Assembly: GCF_001654845.1 (NCBI RefSeq) | Contig: NZ_LXES01000036.1 | Span: 46,756 to 110,755 of the forward strand | Reading direction: 5' to 3' | Source of the DNA: Enterobacter soli ATCC BAA-2102 | Lineage (GTDB): Bacteria > Pseudomonadota > Gammaproteobacteria > Enterobacterales > Enterobacteriaceae | Length of the DNA: 64,000 bases | Shown: positions 10,201 through 21,348 of the stretch, piece after piece | How the letters are laid out: each line of letters opens with the position of its first letter | How positions within the stretch are numbered: position 1 is the first letter of the stretch | Notes under the pieces: model-generated | What the model was told of the DNA's origin: nothing | The model's input: the letters and a program-made list of their open reading frames with translations, nothing else | Databases searched by the model: none | Made by a program: the position numbers and the translations under genes

Positions 10201-11427
10201 ATGAGTAGCGTAGATATTCTTGTTCCCGACCTGCCTGAATCTGTAGCAGATGCGACTGTCGCCACCTGGCACAAAAAACCGGGCGATGCCGTTAAGCGCG
10301 ATGAAGTGCTGGTAGAAATCGAAACTGACAAAGTGGTACTGGAAGTACCGGCTTCGGCGGATGGCGTTCTGGATGCAGTGCTGGAAGATGAAGGCACCAC
10401 CGTAACCTCTCGTCAGATCCTGGGTCGCCTGCGTGAAGGCAACAGCGCGGGCAAAGAGTCCAGCGCTAAGTCTGATGAGAAAGCCTCTACCCCAGCGCAG
10501 CGTCAGCAGGCCTCTCTGGAAGAGCAGAGCAACGATGCACTCAGCCCGGCGATCCGTCGCCTGCTGGCTGAGCACAACCTGGACGCGGCTGCCATTAAAG
10601 GCACCGGTGTGGGTGGTCGTCTGACTCGCGAAGACATTGAGAAACACCTGGCGAAAGCGCCTGCGAAAGCGGAAGCAGAAGCCAAAGCCCCTGCGGCAGC
10701 GCCAGCGGCACAGCCTGCTCTGGGCGCACGCAGTGAAAAACGCGTACCGATGACTCGTCTGCGTAAGCGTGTGGCTGAGCGTCTGCTGGAAGCGAAAAAC
10801 TCCACCGCGATGCTGACCACCTTCAACGAAGTGAACATGAAGCCAATCATGGACCTGCGTAAGCAGTACGGTGACGCGTTTGAAAAACGTCACGGTATCC
10901 GTCTGGGCTTTATGTCCTTCTACGTAAAAGCGGTTGTTGAAGCGCTGAAACGCTACCCGGAAGTGAACGCGTCTATCGATGGCGATGACGTGGTTTACCA
11001 CAACTATTTCGACGTCAGCATGGCGGTTTCTACCCCACGTGGCCTGGTAACGCCAGTTCTGCGTGATGTGGATACCCTGGGTATGGCAGACATCGAGAAA
11101 AATATTAAAGAGCTGGCAGTGAAAGGCCGTGATGGCAAGCTGACTGTAGACGACCTGACCGGCGGTAACTTCACCATTACCAACGGCGGTGTATTCGGTT
11201 CACTGATGTCTACGCCGATCATCAACCCACCGCAGAGCGCGATCCTGGGGATGCACGCCATCAAAGATCGTCCGATGGCGGTAGACGGTAAAGTTGAGAT
11301 CCTGCCAATGATGTATCTGGCGCTCTCTTACGATCACCGTCTGATCGATGGCCGCGAGTCCGTCGGCTTCCTGGTAGCCATTAAAGAGCTGCTGGAAGAT
11401 CCAACGCGTCTGCTGCTCGACGTCTAG
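10201..11427 (+). CDS. sucB: dihydrolipoyllysine-residue succinyltransferase (E2)
   Basis: SucB is the core E2 subunit of 2-oxoglutarate dehydrogenase and transfers succinyl groups from lipoyl-lysine to CoA. The 408-residue product has an N-terminal lipoyl domain with the modified Lys44 in [13 protein letters not shown]. An Ala/Pro-rich linker and a peripheral-subunit-binding domain (about 112-150, [14 protein letters not shown]) follow. The catalytic domain ends with YDHRLIDGR, in which His379 and Asp383 are the expected catalytic residues. It is three residues longer than E. coli SucB and lies 14 bases after sucA. Confidence 0.98.
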   Translation: MSSVDILVPDLPESVADATVATWHKKPGDAVKRDEVLVEIETDKVVLEVPASADGVLDAVLEDEGTTVTSRQILGRLREGNSAGKESSAKSDEKASTPAQRQQASLEEQSNDALSPAIRRLLAEHNLDAAAIKGTGVGGRLTREDIEKHLAKAPAKAEAEAKAPAAAPAAQPALGARSEKRVPMTRLRKRVAERLLEAKNSTAMLTTFNEVNMKPIMDLRKQYGDAFEKRHGIRLGFMSFYVKAVVEALKRYPEVNASIDGDDVVYHNYFDVSMAVSTPRGLVTPVLRDVDTLGMADIEKNIKELAVKGRDGKLTVDDLTGGNFTITNGGVFGSLMSTPIINPPQSAILGMHAIKDRPMAVDGKVEILPMMYLALSYDHRLIDGRESVGFLVAIKELLEDPTRLLLDV

Positions 11428-11440
11428 TTTTAGCAGTCTT

Positions 11441-11470
11441 GCCCGGCGGCATTAAGCTTGCCGGGCCTAC
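11441..11470. repeat. REP-type palindrome between sucB and sucC
   Basis: GCCCGGC and GCCGGGC arms surround a short loop, ending in the REP-like CCTAC. It sits inside the 85-base sucB-sucC gap and could stabilise the upstream message or limit expression of sucCD. Confidence 0.75.
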
Positions 11471-11512
11471 AAAAGCAATACCTAACGATTACCTGAAGGA
11501 TGGATAGAACAC

Positions 11513-12679
11513 ATGAACTTACATGAATATCAGGCCAAACAGCTGTTTGCCCGGTATGGCTTACCGGCTCCGGTGGGTTATGCCTGTACTACCCCGCGTG
11601 AAGCAGAAGAAGCCGCATCTAAAATCGGTTCCGGCCCTTGGGTAGTTAAATGTCAGGTTCACGCTGGTGGCCGTGGTAAAGCGGGCGGTGTGAAGGTTGT
11701 TAAGAGCAAAGAAGAGATCCGTGCTTTTGCTGAACATTGGCTTGGTAAGCGGCTGGTAACCTATCAAACAGATGCGAATGGCCAGCCTGTTAACCAGATC
11801 CTGGTAGAAGCGGCGACCGATATCGCAAAAGAATTGTACCTCGGCGCAGTGGTAGACCGTAGCTCCCGTCGCGTGGTGTTCATGGCGTCTACTGAAGGCG
11901 GCGTGGAAATCGAAAAAGTGGCAGAAGAAACGCCACATCTGATCCACAAAGTGGCCATTGATCCGCTGGCAGGCCCAATGCCTTACCAGGGTCGTGAGCT
12001 GGCGTTCAAACTGGGTCTGGAAGGTAAACTGGTTCAACAGTTCACCAAGATCTTCATGGGCCTGGCGACTATCTTCCTGGAGCGCGATCTGGCGCTGATC
12101 GAAATTAACCCGTTGGTTATCACCACTCAGGGCGATCTGATCTGCCTCGACGGCAAACTGGGCGCTGACGGCAACGCACTGTTCCGCCAGCCGGATCTGC
12201 GCGAAATGCGTGACCAGTCTCAGGAAGATCCGCGTGAAGCGCAGGCTGCACAGTGGGAACTGAACTACGTGGCACTTGATGGCAACATCGGTTGCATGGT
12301 TAACGGTGCGGGCCTGGCAATGGGCACCATGGACATCGTTAAGCTGCACGGTGGTGAGCCAGCGAACTTCCTCGACGTAGGCGGCGGCGCAACCAAAGAG
12401 CGCGTAACCGAAGCGTTCAAAATCATTCTCTCTGACGACAATGTGAAAGCCGTTCTGGTTAACATCTTCGGCGGTATCGTTCGTTGCGACCTGATCGCTG
12501 ACGGTATCATCGGCGCGGTGGCAGAAGTGGGCGTTAACGTCCCGGTTGTTGTGCGTCTGGAAGGTAACAACGCTGAACTCGGCGCGAAAAAACTGGCTGA
12601 CAGCGGCCTGAATATTATTGCAGCGAAAAGTCTGACGGATGCAGCTCAGCAGGTTGTTGCCGCAGTGGAGGGGAAATAA
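11513..12679 (+). CDS. sucC: succinyl-CoA synthetase beta subunit (ADP-forming)
   Basis: SucC pairs with SucD to convert succinyl-CoA to succinate with formation of ATP. The 388-residue protein starts [17 protein letters not shown] and has an N-terminal ATP-grasp domain ([17 protein letters not shown]), the metal-site segment ALIEINPLV, and the C-terminal CoA-ligase domain with [14 protein letters not shown]. Length equals E. coli SucC. The start follows a GAAGGATGG ribosome-binding region. The last base of its stop is the first base of sucD, consistent with equal subunit production. Confidence 0.98.
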   Translation: MNLHEYQAKQLFARYGLPAPVGYACTTPREAEEAASKIGSGPWVVKCQVHAGGRGKAGGVKVVKSKEEIRAFAEHWLGKRLVTYQTDANGQPVNQILVEAATDIAKELYLGAVVDRSSRRVVFMASTEGGVEIEKVAEETPHLIHKVAIDPLAGPMPYQGRELAFKLGLEGKLVQQFTKIFMGLATIFLERDLALIEINPLVITTQGDLICLDGKLGADGNALFRQPDLREMRDQSQEDPREAQAAQWELNYVALDGNIGCMVNGAGLAMGTMDIVKLHGGEPANFLDVGGGATKERVTEAFKIILSDDNVKAVLVNIFGGIVRCDLIADGIIGAVAEVGVNVPVVVRLEGNNAELGAKKLADSGLNIIAAKSLTDAAQQVVAAVEGK

Positions 12680-13548
12680 TGTCAGTTTTAATTAATAAAG
12701 ATACCAAGGTTATCTGCCAGGGCTTCACCGGTAGCCAGGGGACTTTCCACTCCGAGCAGGCGATTGCCTACGGTACGCAGATGGTTGGCGGTGTCACGCC
12801 AGGTAAAGGCGGTACCACTCACCTGGGTCTGCCAGTGTTCAACACCGTACGCGAAGCCGTAGAAGCGACGGGCGCAACCGCGACCGTTATCTACGTTCCG
12901 GCGGCATTCTGCAAAGACTCCATTCTGGAAGCGATCGACGCAGGCATCAAACTGATCATCACCATCACCGAAGGCATCCCGACCCTGGACATGCTGACTG
13001 TGAAAGTGAAGCTGGATGAAGCTGGCGTGCGTATGATCGGCCCGAACTGCCCAGGTGTTATCACCCCGGGCGAGTGCAAAATCGGTATCATGCCAGGCCA
13101 CATTCATCGCCCAGGCAAAGTGGGCATCGTTTCCCGCTCTGGTACCCTGACGTATGAAGCTGTTAAGCAGACCACTGACTACGGTTTCGGCCAGTCCACC
13201 TGTGTGGGCATCGGTGGTGACCCGATCCCGGGCTCTAACTTCATCGACATCCTGAAACTGTTCCAGGAAGACCCGCAGACCGAAGCGATCGTCATGATCG
13301 GTGAAATCGGCGGTAGCGCAGAAGAAGAAGCCGCTGCGTACATCAAAGATCACGTGACTAAGCCTGTAGTGGGCTACATCGCGGGCGTCACTGCGCCGAA
13401 AGGCAAACGTATGGGCCACGCAGGCGCAATCATCGCGGGCGGTAAAGGTACAGCGGATGAGAAATTCGCTGCGCTGGAAGCTGCTGGTGTGAAAACTGTG
13501 CGCAGCCTGGCCGATATCGGCGAAGCACTGAAATCCATCATTAAGTAA
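12679..13548 (+). CDS. sucD: succinyl-CoA synthetase alpha subunit
   Basis: SucD binds CoA and carries the histidine phosphorylated during the succinyl-CoA synthetase reaction. The 289-residue product has a CoA-binding Rossmann fold ([14 protein letters not shown]) and the motif GPNCPGVI. The phospho-histidine is His247 in [12 protein letters not shown]. Length equals the E. coli protein. It overlaps sucC by one base and is the last gene of the sdh-suc operon, followed by the hairpins described at 13549-13631. Confidence 0.98.
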   Translation: MSVLINKDTKVICQGFTGSQGTFHSEQAIAYGTQMVGGVTPGKGGTTHLGLPVFNTVREAVEATGATATVIYVPAAFCKDSILEAIDAGIKLIITITEGIPTLDMLTVKVKLDEAGVRMIGPNCPGVITPGECKIGIMPGHIHRPGKVGIVSRSGTLTYEAVKQTTDYGFGQSTCVGIGGDPIPGSNFIDILKLFQEDPQTEAIVMIGEIGGSAEEEAAAYIKDHVTKPVVGYIAGVTAPKGKRMGHAGAIIAGGKGTADEKFAALEAAGVKTVRSLADIGEALKSIIK

Positions 13549-13631
13549 GTCCTCTCTGCTCCCAGGACTGGGAGCTTTGAAATAAAAATGTCCGTTTCGA
13601 CATGGTTGGCCGCTGAAAAGCGGCCTTTTTT
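13549..13631 (+). ncRNA. sucD 3' UTR with terminator, candidate SdhX small RNA
   Basis: After the sucD stop there is one perfect hairpin (GCTCCCA/TGGGAGC, 13558-13575), an A-rich single-stranded stretch, and then a rho-independent terminator (GGCCGCT-GAAA-AGCGGCC, 13608-13625, followed by six T). In E. coli the 3' end of the sdh-suc transcript is processed into the small RNA SdhX (RybD), so this is a candidate orthologue by position and structure. I could not compare sequences, and the processing site is unknown. The T tract overlaps the end of mngR on the other strand. Confidence 0.45.
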
Positions 13632-14346
13632 ATTGCCTGCGTCTGGCGACGAGAGTGAACTTGTAATCGTCGGTATTGAACACGTTGCGGCTGTATTCAA
13701 AAACCCGTCCGTCTTTCAGAAAACCGCGGGAGACTTTTTCCAGAATGGGTTTTGTCGGATCGAGCGCCAGTGCGGCTATTGCCTCCTGAGAGGGCATGAC
13801 CGGCACGAGTTCTTGCTCGCTACGATCGATGGCCATTTTTTTGATCTGCTCAATATAGTGATACTTGGAGTTTTCCATCACTTCCCACGTGAGGTCGGCA
13901 AACATTGCCAGAGGCATCCACGTTTCCTCCAGGTTTACCGGTTTTTGCTTTATGAAGCGTACGCGTTTAACGTGCCAGATTTTATCCTCGGGCTTAATGT
14001 TTAACGTTTCTGCCATACGCGCATCAGCTTTTATGACCTCGAAAATTTTGACGTCACTGTGAGTATCCACGTTTCTGTCGGCCAGTTTCTCGTAGAAACC
14101 CGTGAGCTGGTAGATATCGTAATTGACGCGCTCTTCTTTCACGTATGAACCGCTGCCCTGAATACTCTCGATGATCTGCTCTTCCGTCAGCCGCTTTAGC
14201 GCCTGCCTGATTGTCACGCGACTTACACCGAACGCCTCTTGAAGGCTTGATTCCGTCGGTAATGCATCTCCGGGCTTCAATTCACCAGTAGTGATTTTGT
14301 CGCGCAGCGCATCGGCTATCTGCCGATACATCGGTTTGTTACTCAT
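13630..14346 (-). CDS. mngR: GntR-family repressor of mannosyl-glycerate genes
   Basis: MngR (FarR) is a transcriptional repressor with an N-terminal GntR winged helix and a C-terminal UTRA effector domain. The 238-residue product starts MSNKPMYRQIADAL; its DNA-binding helix segment is GVSRVTIRQALKRL (about residues 38-51). The UTRA region includes SGSYVKEERVNYDIYQL and LEETWMPLAMF, which I recognise from E. coli MngR. It is divergent from mngAB, which it likely represses until mannosyl-glycerate or its phosphate binds. Its stop codon falls inside the sucD terminator. Confidence 0.92.
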   Translation of the reverse strand: MSNKPMYRQIADALRDKITTGELKPGDALPTESSLQEAFGVSRVTIRQALKRLTEEQIIESIQGSGSYVKEERVNYDIYQLTGFYEKLADRNVDTHSDVKIFEVIKADARMAETLNIKPEDKIWHVKRVRFIKQKPVNLEETWMPLAMFADLTWEVMENSKYHYIEQIKKMAIDRSEQELVPVMPSQEAIAALALDPTKPILEKVSRGFLKDGRVFEYSRNVFNTDDYKFTLVARRRQ

Positions 14347-14396
14347 TATGTGATGCCTGATTAATACCTTTTCAAAGTATTATGCCCGCAACCTGT

Positions 14397-14417
14397 AATT
14401 TGTAAACAATACAAATT
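14397..14417. promoter_or_regulatory. candidate MngR operator
   Basis: A perfect inverted repeat, AATTTGTA-N5-TACAAATT, lies between the divergent mngR and mngA genes. A further TACAAATA half-site follows at 14421. GntR-type repressors often bind such symmetric sites near their own gene. The assignment to MngR is inference from position. Confidence 0.55.
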
Positions 14418-14437
14418 AAATACAAATAATGCATGTT

Positions 14438-14453
14438 AGTGAAAATGATCACA
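14438..14453. promoter_or_regulatory. CRP site upstream of mngA
   Basis: AGTGA-N6-TCACA matches the CRP consensus at nine of ten core positions. It lies about 65 bases before the chosen mngA start, as expected for a catabolite-controlled PTS operon. Confidence 0.7.
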
Positions 14454-14518
14454 TAAATGTATTGTTTCGTCTGTCACAATTCTCGGCAGACAATAACACC
14501 ATGAATGTGAGGATCTGC

Positions 14519-16426
14519 ATGAACCTGACGACCCTGACCCACCCCAGCGCTATCTGCGTGCAGACACAGTTCCCCAGCCGGGATGAGGCCATACGCAAGC
14601 TCACAATGCGATTGTTTGAGCTGGGAAAGATCACTGATTGCGATGAATTTTTAGCGGAAGTTTTTCGTCGTGAATCGCTAGGGCCCACGGCGCTTGGAGA
14701 AGGACTGGCTGTGCCACACGGCAAATCATCAGTTGTGAAGGAAGCCGCCTTTGCTGTGGCGACGCTAATCGAACCACTGAAATGGGAAGGTGTTGAAGGC
14801 CCTGAGGAGGTCGAACTCATTTTCCTGCTCGCCATTCCGCCGTCTGAAGCGGGGTCAACGCACATTCAGGTGTTAACGGAGCTCACGTCCAGACTGGCAG
14901 ACGATAAACTGCGGGAGCGGGTTATGGCGGCGACCACTGCGCCAGCCTTACTGGCTGCGCTCAACGATACGCCTCAGGGCGAGGAAAACACTGTACTGGT
15001 TGATGCACCTACAGTTGTCTGCGTCACTGCCTGTCCGGCCGGGATTGCCCACACTTATATGGCAGCTGAATATCTGGAAAAAGCAGGGCGCAAGCTCGGC
15101 ATCAATGTAGTGGTTGAAAAACAGGGGGCGAACGGCATTGAAGGGCGTATCACTCCGCAGCAGTTGCGCGATGCGCGAGCATGTATTTTTGCCGCCGAAG
15201 TGGCGATTAAAGAGTACGAACGCTTTCAGGGCATTCCGGCCATTTCAGTACCGGTTGCGGAACCGCTGCGCCATGCCGAAGCCCTGATTGAGCGGGCGCT
15301 GGCTTTACCGGCGTCGTCCATAGCACAACCGGTACAGGCTGAAGAAAGGAGTATAAGGACAGAGCTCAAGCAGGCTCTGCTTAGCGGTATCTCTTTTGCT
15401 GTACCGCTGATCGTTGCCGGGGGAACGGTGCTGGCTGTCGCGGTACTGCTGTCACAGATGCTGGGTTTGCAGCATCTATTCGATCAGGAAAATTCGTGGC
15501 TGTGGATGTACCGCAAACTTGGCGGCGGCATTCTCGGCATTTTGATGGTGCCCGTACTTGCTGCTTATACAGCCTATTCGCTGGCGGATAAACCCGCACT
15601 GGCTCCGGGCTTTGCGGCTGGACTTGCCGCCAATATGATCGGCTCCGGTTTTCTGGGTGCTGTTGCAGGCGGACTGATCGCTGGCTACATGATGCGCTGG
15701 GTTAAAAATCACATTCGCCTCAGTAATCGTTATAACGGTTTCTTGACCTATTACCTCTACCCTGTGATTGGCGTTCTGGGGGCGGGCAGTCTGATGCTGT
15801 TTGTGATAGGGGAGCCAGTGGCATGGCTCAATAACTCGCTCACAGCCTGGTTAAACGGTCTCTCTGGTGCGAATGCGCTTTTACTCGGAATGCTCCTCGG
15901 ATTTATGTGCTCGTTCGATTTGGGTGGGCCGGTCAACAAAGCAGCGTATGCGTTCTGTCTGGGGGCAATGGCCAATGGCGTTTACGGTCCATATGCCATT
16001 TTTGCCTCTGTCAAAATGGTGTCGGCCTTTACCGTCACCGCATCAACGATGCTTGCTCCGTACCTCTTTAAGCCGTTTGAAATTGAAATCGGCAAGTCAA
16101 CGTGGCTGCTCGGGCTGGCGGGTATTACCGAAGGTGCTATCCCGATGGCGATAGAAGATCCGCTGAGAGTGATTGGCTCGCTTGTCCTTGGCTCGATGGC
16201 AACGGGGGCAACCGTCGGTGCAATGGGGATTGGGTTATCCACGCCAGGAGCGGGCATTTTCTCCCTCTTTTTACTGCATCACGCTGGAATCGGTGGGGTG
16301 AGTGCTGCGGCAGGTTGGTTCGGTGCGGCACTTGTTGGTACCGCCATTTCTACGCTCATTTTACTGTTCTGGCGACGCCATGCCTTGAAAAAAGGCAAAT
16401 ACAACACTGAAGACGTCACGCCATAA
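14519..16426 (+). CDS. mngA: PTS 2-O-alpha-mannosyl-D-glycerate transporter EIIABC
   Basis: MngA imports and phosphorylates 2-O-alpha-mannosyl-D-glycerate through the phosphotransferase system. The 635-residue protein has a fused IIA domain (about 1-150) with His67 in GLAVPHGK, a IIB domain with Cys172 in [16 protein letters not shown], and a IIC membrane domain from about 280 onward. I chose the ATG at 14519 because a GAGG ribosome-binding site sits about seven bases upstream and homology starts at MNLTTLTH. In-frame starts at 14429 and 14501 are possible but run back into the promoter region. It belongs to the fructose PTS family. Confidence 0.94.
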   Translation: MNLTTLTHPSAICVQTQFPSRDEAIRKLTMRLFELGKITDCDEFLAEVFRRESLGPTALGEGLAVPHGKSSVVKEAAFAVATLIEPLKWEGVEGPEEVELIFLLAIPPSEAGSTHIQVLTELTSRLADDKLRERVMAATTAPALLAALNDTPQGEENTVLVDAPTVVCVTACPAGIAHTYMAAEYLEKAGRKLGINVVVEKQGANGIEGRITPQQLRDARACIFAAEVAIKEYERFQGIPAISVPVAEPLRHAEALIERALALPASSIAQPVQAEERSIRTELKQALLSGISFAVPLIVAGGTVLAVAVLLSQMLGLQHLFDQENSWLWMYRKLGGGILGILMVPVLAAYTAYSLADKPALAPGFAAGLAANMIGSGFLGAVAGGLIAGYMMRWVKNHIRLSNRYNGFLTYYLYPVIGVLGAGSLMLFVIGEPVAWLNNSLTAWLNGLSGANALLLGMLLGFMCSFDLGGPVNKAAYAFCLGAMANGVYGPYAIFASVKMVSAFTVTASTMLAPYLFKPFEIEIGKSTWLLGLAGITEGAIPMAIEDPLRVIGSLVLGSMATGATVGAMGIGLSTPGAGIFSLFLLHHAGIGGVSAAAGWFGAALVGTAISTLILLFWRRHALKKGKYNTEDVTP

Positions 16427-16448
16427 AACTTACTTACAGGAAAAGAAG

Positions 16449-19082
16449 ATGAAAGCTGTATCTCGCGTTCATATCACGCCGCATATGCACTGGGATCGCG
16501 AGTGGTATTTCACCACCGAAGCGTCGCGTATTCTCCTCGTTAATAATATGGAAGAGATCCTGACTCGACTCGAACAGGATGAAGAGTACAAATATTATGT
16601 CCTCGACGGGCAGACGGCTGTGCTGGAGGACTACTTTGCCGTCATGCCTGAAAGCAGGCCACGCGTGAAACAACTGGTGGAAGCCGGAAAGTTGATAATC
16701 GGGCCGTGGTATACCCAAACCGATACCACTATCGTCAGCGGCGAGTCGATTGTGCGTAATCTGATGTACGGTATCCGTGATTGCATGGCGTTTGGCGAAC
16801 CGATGAAAATTGGTTATCTGCCGGATTCGTTTGGTATGTCCGGACAGTTGCCGCATATCTATAACGGATTTGGTATTACCCGAACGATGTTCTGGCGCGG
16901 ATGCTCAGAGCGTCACGGCACCGATAAAACTGAATTTTTGTGGCAAAGTGCGGACGGCAGCGAAGTGACGGCACAGGTGCTACCACTGGGCTACGCGATT
17001 GGTAAGTACTTACCGGAGGACGAAGCGGGTCTGCGGAAACGACTCGACAGCTACTTCGATGTGCTGGAAAAAGCCTCGGTAACCAAAAATATTATGCTAC
17101 CGAATGGCCACGACCAAATGCCCCTGCAGCAGAACATTTTTGCGGTGATGGATAAACTTCGCGAAATTTACCCACAGCGTCAGTTTGTGATGAGCCGCTT
17201 CGAGGAGGTTTTTGAACAAATTGATGCTCACCGGAATGAACTTGCGACCCTGAAAGGGGAGTTTATCGATGGTAAATATATGCGCGTGCACCGGACGATT
17301 GGATCTACGCGAATGGACATTAAAATCATCCATGCCCGAATTGAGAACAAAATCGTGAATATTCTGGAGCCGCTGGCGACTCTTGCCTGGACGCTGGGTT
17401 TTGAGTATCACCACGGCTTGCTGGAAAAAATGTGGAAAGAGATCCTCAAAAATCATGCCCACGACAGTATCGGGTGCTGCTGTAGTGACAAAGTCCACCG
17501 TGAAATTATGTCCCGCTTTGTGCTGGCAGAAGACATGGCCGATAACCTGACGCACTTTTATATGCGTAAGATTACCGACAATATGCCGCAAACTGATAAC
17601 GACAAGCTGGTGATGTTTAATCTGATGCCCTGGCCGCGTGAAGAGGTCATTAATACCACGATTCGCTTGCGCGCCAGTCAGTTCCGTCTGCTGGATGACA
17701 AAGGGAACAGTATCCCGTATTTCATTCGCTGCGCCCGCGAACTTGATCCTGGGCTGATTGACAGGCAAATCGTCCATTACGGTAATTATGAGCCGTTCAT
17801 GGAGTTCGATATTCAGATTGAGGCTATCCTGCCTTCCATGGGATATCGCACACTTTATATAGAGCCTCATGCCAGCGGAAAGCAGGTTCCAACCGTAAAA
17901 AATACCGAAGCATTGCTGGAAAATGCGTTCTGGCAAGTTGAGATCAATCGTGACGGAACGCTGCGTCTGTTCGATAAAGAGTCTGGGCTGATTTACGACC
18001 GCGTGCTGGAAATTGAAGAGAGTTCAGATGATGGCGATGAGTACGATTACTCCCCGTCACGGGAGGAGTGGCGGCTCACAACGGCACAGGGAGAGCACGA
18101 GGTTGAAGTGGTGCATGAAGGGTGGCAGAGCAGGGCGGTGATCCGTCACCGTATGGCTATTCCGGCTAACCTTTCTGAACGTTCAGCGCGCCAGCAAAAC
18201 GGATACCTTGGCGCTGAAGTGGTAATCACACTCAGCCAGAACAACAGGCGTATCGATGTGGAAGTGCGTCTGGACAACCAGGCGGATGACCATCGCGTTC
18301 GCGTTTTGATCCCCACACCATTTAATCCGGACACCGTGTTAGCCGATACACAATTTGGTTCACTGACACGGCCTGTAAATGATGAAGCAATGGCCAACTG
18401 GCAAACGGAGGGATGGAAAGAGGCTCCTCTGCCGGTCTGGAATCTCCTTAACTATGTTGTTCTCCAGGAGAAACGCAATGGGCTGGCGCTGTTCACTGAA
18501 GGATTGCGGGAATTTGAAGTTATCGGCGACGACAAAAAAACCTTTGCCCTGACGCTGTTACGTGGAGTCGGACTGCTCGGAAAGGAAGATTTACTTCTGC
18601 GTCCTGGCAGGCCTTCTGGCATCAAAATGCCCGTGCCTGACTCGCAGCTTCGTGGCTCGCTCAACTGCCGATTCAGTCTCTTTAGCTTCAACGGATCGCC
18701 TGAAAATACAGGCGTTGCACATCAGGCGAAAAGCTGGCTAACTCCTGTCCAGTGTTACAATAAAATCCCCTGGGATGCGATGAAGCTCAACCGAGCCACG
18801 TTTACGACACCGGACAGCTACAGCCTGTTAACGCTCTCCCCGACAGGCTGTCTCCTGAGCGCCCTGAAAAAAGCAGAAGATCGTGATGAGCTGATCATTA
18901 GGGTATTTAACCCGTCGGAGTCGGGTACCTGCGACGTTACGCTATCCATGAGCAGAGCAATTAAGCGATGTTGTGAGACTGACATGAACGAGAGACTGCA
19001 GGCTGAAGGGCATGAAGCTAAGTGCATCACTGAAGTATTTAGACCGAGTCAATCGCGTACATTTAGCATTTGGTTAGACTAA
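16449..19082 (+). CDS. mngB: mannosylglycerate hydrolase (GH38 alpha-mannosidase)
   Basis: MngB hydrolyses 6-phospho-mannosyl-glycerate made by MngA to mannose 6-phosphate and glycerate. The 877-residue protein is the same length as E. coli MngB and belongs to glycoside hydrolase family 38. Zinc-site and active-site motifs are visible: PHMHWDREW at residues 11-19, [16 protein letters not shown] in the catalytic barrel, and [19 protein letters not shown]. It lies 22 bases after mngA with an AGGAAAAGAAG ribosome-binding region. No signal peptide is seen, so it acts in the cytoplasm. Confidence 0.96.
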   Translation: MKAVSRVHITPHMHWDREWYFTTEASRILLVNNMEEILTRLEQDEEYKYYVLDGQTAVLEDYFAVMPESRPRVKQLVEAGKLIIGPWYTQTDTTIVSGESIVRNLMYGIRDCMAFGEPMKIGYLPDSFGMSGQLPHIYNGFGITRTMFWRGCSERHGTDKTEFLWQSADGSEVTAQVLPLGYAIGKYLPEDEAGLRKRLDSYFDVLEKASVTKNIMLPNGHDQMPLQQNIFAVMDKLREIYPQRQFVMSRFEEVFEQIDAHRNELATLKGEFIDGKYMRVHRTIGSTRMDIKIIHARIENKIVNILEPLATLAWTLGFEYHHGLLEKMWKEILKNHAHDSIGCCCSDKVHREIMSRFVLAEDMADNLTHFYMRKITDNMPQTDNDKLVMFNLMPWPREEVINTTIRLRASQFRLLDDKGNSIPYFIRCARELDPGLIDRQIVHYGNYEPFMEFDIQIEAILPSMGYRTLYIEPHASGKQVPTVKNTEALLENAFWQVEINRDGTLRLFDKESGLIYDRVLEIEESSDDGDEYDYSPSREEWRLTTAQGEHEVEVVHEGWQSRAVIRHRMAIPANLSERSARQQNGYLGAEVVITLSQNNRRIDVEVRLDNQADDHRVRVLIPTPFNPDTVLADTQFGSLTRPVNDEAMANWQTEGWKEAPLPVWNLLNYVVLQEKRNGLALFTEGLREFEVIGDDKKTFALTLLRGVGLLGKEDLLLRPGRPSGIKMPVPDSQLRGSLNCRFSLFSFNGSPENTGVAHQAKSWLTPVQCYNKIPWDAMKLNRATFTTPDSYSLLTLSPTGCLLSALKKAEDRDELIIRVFNPSESGTCDVTLSMSRAIKRCCETDMNERLQAEGHEAKCITEVFRPSQSRTFSIWLD

Positions 19083-19764
19083 CGGTGCGAGATATGAACG
19101 GAGGGTTGCAGGTGGTGCAACTCTTCGTTTCCTTAAATTGTCACATTGTGGTGTTAATTTTAAAGGGGTTAAAAGTAAATCAAATGTAATTTCTGGGTGC
19201 TTTAGCACAACAATGGAAAAATACTGTGAAGAGACTATGATTACAGGTTCTCTGGTATGTAAATATGCATCCTCTCCCGCGTTAATTAAAATCACCTCTG
19301 TTTATATTTTTTCTTGTATTTGATAACTATCACCGCCTCGTCATACACATAATTTTAACATGCCTTTTACTATTCCTGCTGTAATTAAACATGGTTAACA
19401 GTGCGATGTAATTTTGATTTAAATCAATGTTTAATCCTTGGAAAAAACCATCAAAAGGCGCTAAATTGTGCCCGATCAAAATGGCTGAAAAGTGGTAGTT
19501 TTGCTATAAGTTGATCACCGTCGTAAAACGTAAATGTGATTCAATAAAAACCTGTTTATTGTAAGGGTTTTGCAGCGTATTATATTTGCGGGATCAATTT
19601 GGGTTTTTTATTAACGTATTTGCAACCTTTCATCACTGCTTTTTCCTCCAGGAGAGAATAGGCAACGAAGAAGGGGAGTAGATAACTTTGTATTGGGGCA
19701 TGTGTGTGGATCTCTCTTACGGGTTTCACTCTCGGAGTCTTCATGCGATGAGCAAGGAGTCATG
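19083..19764. other. mngB-cydA intergenic region, cydA control region
   Basis: This 682-base AT-rich region has no convincing gene. A weak hairpin (GTTGCA/TGCAAC, 19105-19121) follows mngB but lacks a clean T tract. The right half holds a perfect FNR-type site and should contain the cydA promoters; in E. coli cydAB is controlled by ArcA and FNR from several promoters. I could not place the ArcA sites by eye. A 61-codon reading frame at 19138 has no recognisable features. Confidence 0.65.
19414..19427. promoter_or_regulatory. FNR site upstream of cydA
   Basis: TTGAT-N4-ATCAA is a perfect FNR consensus, about 350 bases before cydA. FNR is known to act on cydAB in E. coli at low oxygen. CRP cannot be excluded as a ligand, but its core would be TGTGA. 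Confidence 0.7.
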
Positions 19765-21333
19765 ATGTTAGATATAGTCGAACTGTCGCGCTTACAGTTT
19801 GCCTTGACCGCGATGTACCACTTCCTGTTTGTGCCACTGACGCTCGGTATGGCGTTCCTGCTGGCCATCATGGAAACGGTCTACGTCCTCTCCGGCAAAC
19901 AGATTTATAAAGATATGACCAAGTTCTGGGGCAAGTTGTTTGGTATCAACTTCGCACTGGGCGTGGCAACCGGTTTGACCATGGAGTTCCAGTTCGGGAC
20001 TAACTGGTCTTATTATTCCCACTACGTTGGGGATATCTTCGGTGCGCCGCTGGCCATTGAAGGTCTGATGGCCTTCTTCCTCGAATCCACCTTTGTAGGT
20101 CTGTTCTTCTTCGGTTGGGACCGTCTGGGCAAAGTCCAGCATATGGCGGTCACCTGGCTTGTGGCATTGGGTTCCAACCTGTCCGCGCTGTGGATCCTGG
20201 TGGCGAACGGCTGGATGCAAAACCCAATCGCATCTGATTTCAACTTCGAAACCATGCGTATGGAGATGGTCAGCTTTGCCGAGCTGGTCCTGAACCCGGT
20301 AGCTCAGGTTAAATTCGTTCACACCGTGGCATCTGGCTACGTTTGTGGTGCGATGTTCGTTCTGGGTATCAGTTCCTACTACATGCTGCGCGGCCGTGAC
20401 TTTGCTTTCGCTAAGCGCTCCTTTGCTATCGCTGCTAGCTTCGGTATGGCTGCAATCCTCTCCGTTATCGTTCTGGGTGATGAATCCGGTTACGAAATGG
20501 GTGACGTGCAGAAAACCAAACTGGCTGCTATCGAAGCTGAATGGGAAACCCAACCGGCTCCGGCTGCCTTTACCCTGTTCGGTATCCCGGATCAGGATGC
20601 GCAGCAAAACCACTTCTCTATTCAAATCCCTTACGCGCTGGGCATCATCGCAACCCGCTCCGTCGACAAACAGGTTACTGGCCTGAAAGATCTGATGGTG
20701 CAGCATGAAGGCCGTATCCGTAATGGTATGAAAGCTTATTCACTGCTGGAGCAGCTGCGTGCTGGCTCAACCGATCAGTCTGTACGCGATGAGTTCAACA
20801 GCGTGAAGAAAGACCTGGGTTACGGGCTGCTGCTCAAACGCTATACCCCGAACGTCTCTGACGCGACGGAAGCGCAAATCCAGCAGGCTACCAAAGACTC
20901 CATTCCACGCGTTGCGCCACTGTACTTCGCATTCCGTATCATGGTGGGCTGCGGCATCCTGATGCTGCTTATCATCGCGGCGTCCTTCTGGTCAGTTATT
21001 CGTAACCGTATCGGTCAGAAAAAATGGCTGCTGCGTACCGCGATGTACGGTATTCCACTGCCATGGATTGCTATCGAATCCGGTTGGTTTGTGGCGGAAT
21101 ATGGCCGTCAGCCATGGGCGATAGGTGAGGTGCTGCCAACGGCAGTAGCGAACTCCTCCCTGACAGCGGGCGATTTGATCTTCTCCATGCTGCTGATTTG
21201 TGGTCTGTATACCCTGTTCCTGGTGGCTGAACTGTTCCTGATGTTCAAGTTCGCGCGCCTTGGCCCAAGCAGCCTGAAAACCGGTCGCTATCACTACGAG
21301 CAGTCCGCTGCGACTACTCAGCCGGCACGCTAA
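19765..21333 (+). CDS. cydA: cytochrome bd-I ubiquinol oxidase subunit I
   Basis: CydA is the haem-bearing catalytic subunit of cytochrome bd-I, which oxidises ubiquinol and reduces oxygen at low oxygen tension in the inner membrane. The 522-residue protein starts [20 protein letters not shown]; His19 is an expected haem ligand. The quinol-binding Q-loop region follows [17 protein letters not shown], and the late [15 protein letters not shown] segment is typical. Two adjacent ATG codons (19762 and 19765) follow AGGAGT; I use the second, which gives the E. coli length. Confidence 0.98.
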   Translation: MLDIVELSRLQFALTAMYHFLFVPLTLGMAFLLAIMETVYVLSGKQIYKDMTKFWGKLFGINFALGVATGLTMEFQFGTNWSYYSHYVGDIFGAPLAIEGLMAFFLESTFVGLFFFGWDRLGKVQHMAVTWLVALGSNLSALWILVANGWMQNPIASDFNFETMRMEMVSFAELVLNPVAQVKFVHTVASGYVCGAMFVLGISSYYMLRGRDFAFAKRSFAIAASFGMAAILSVIVLGDESGYEMGDVQKTKLAAIEAEWETQPAPAAFTLFGIPDQDAQQNHFSIQIPYALGIIATRSVDKQVTGLKDLMVQHEGRIRNGMKAYSLLEQLRAGSTDQSVRDEFNSVKKDLGYGLLLKRYTPNVSDATEAQIQQATKDSIPRVAPLYFAFRIMVGCGILMLLIIAASFWSVIRNRIGQKKWLLRTAMYGIPLPWIAIESGWFVAEYGRQPWAIGEVLPTAVANSSLTAGDLIFSMLLICGLYTLFLVAELFLMFKFARLGPSSLKTGRYHYEQSAATTQPAR

Positions 21334-21348
21334 GACAGGAGTCATCAA

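Noticed and set aside
19138..19323. 61-codon frame upstream of cydA.
   Set aside because: It lies in an AT-rich control region with no good ribosome-binding site; probably chance.
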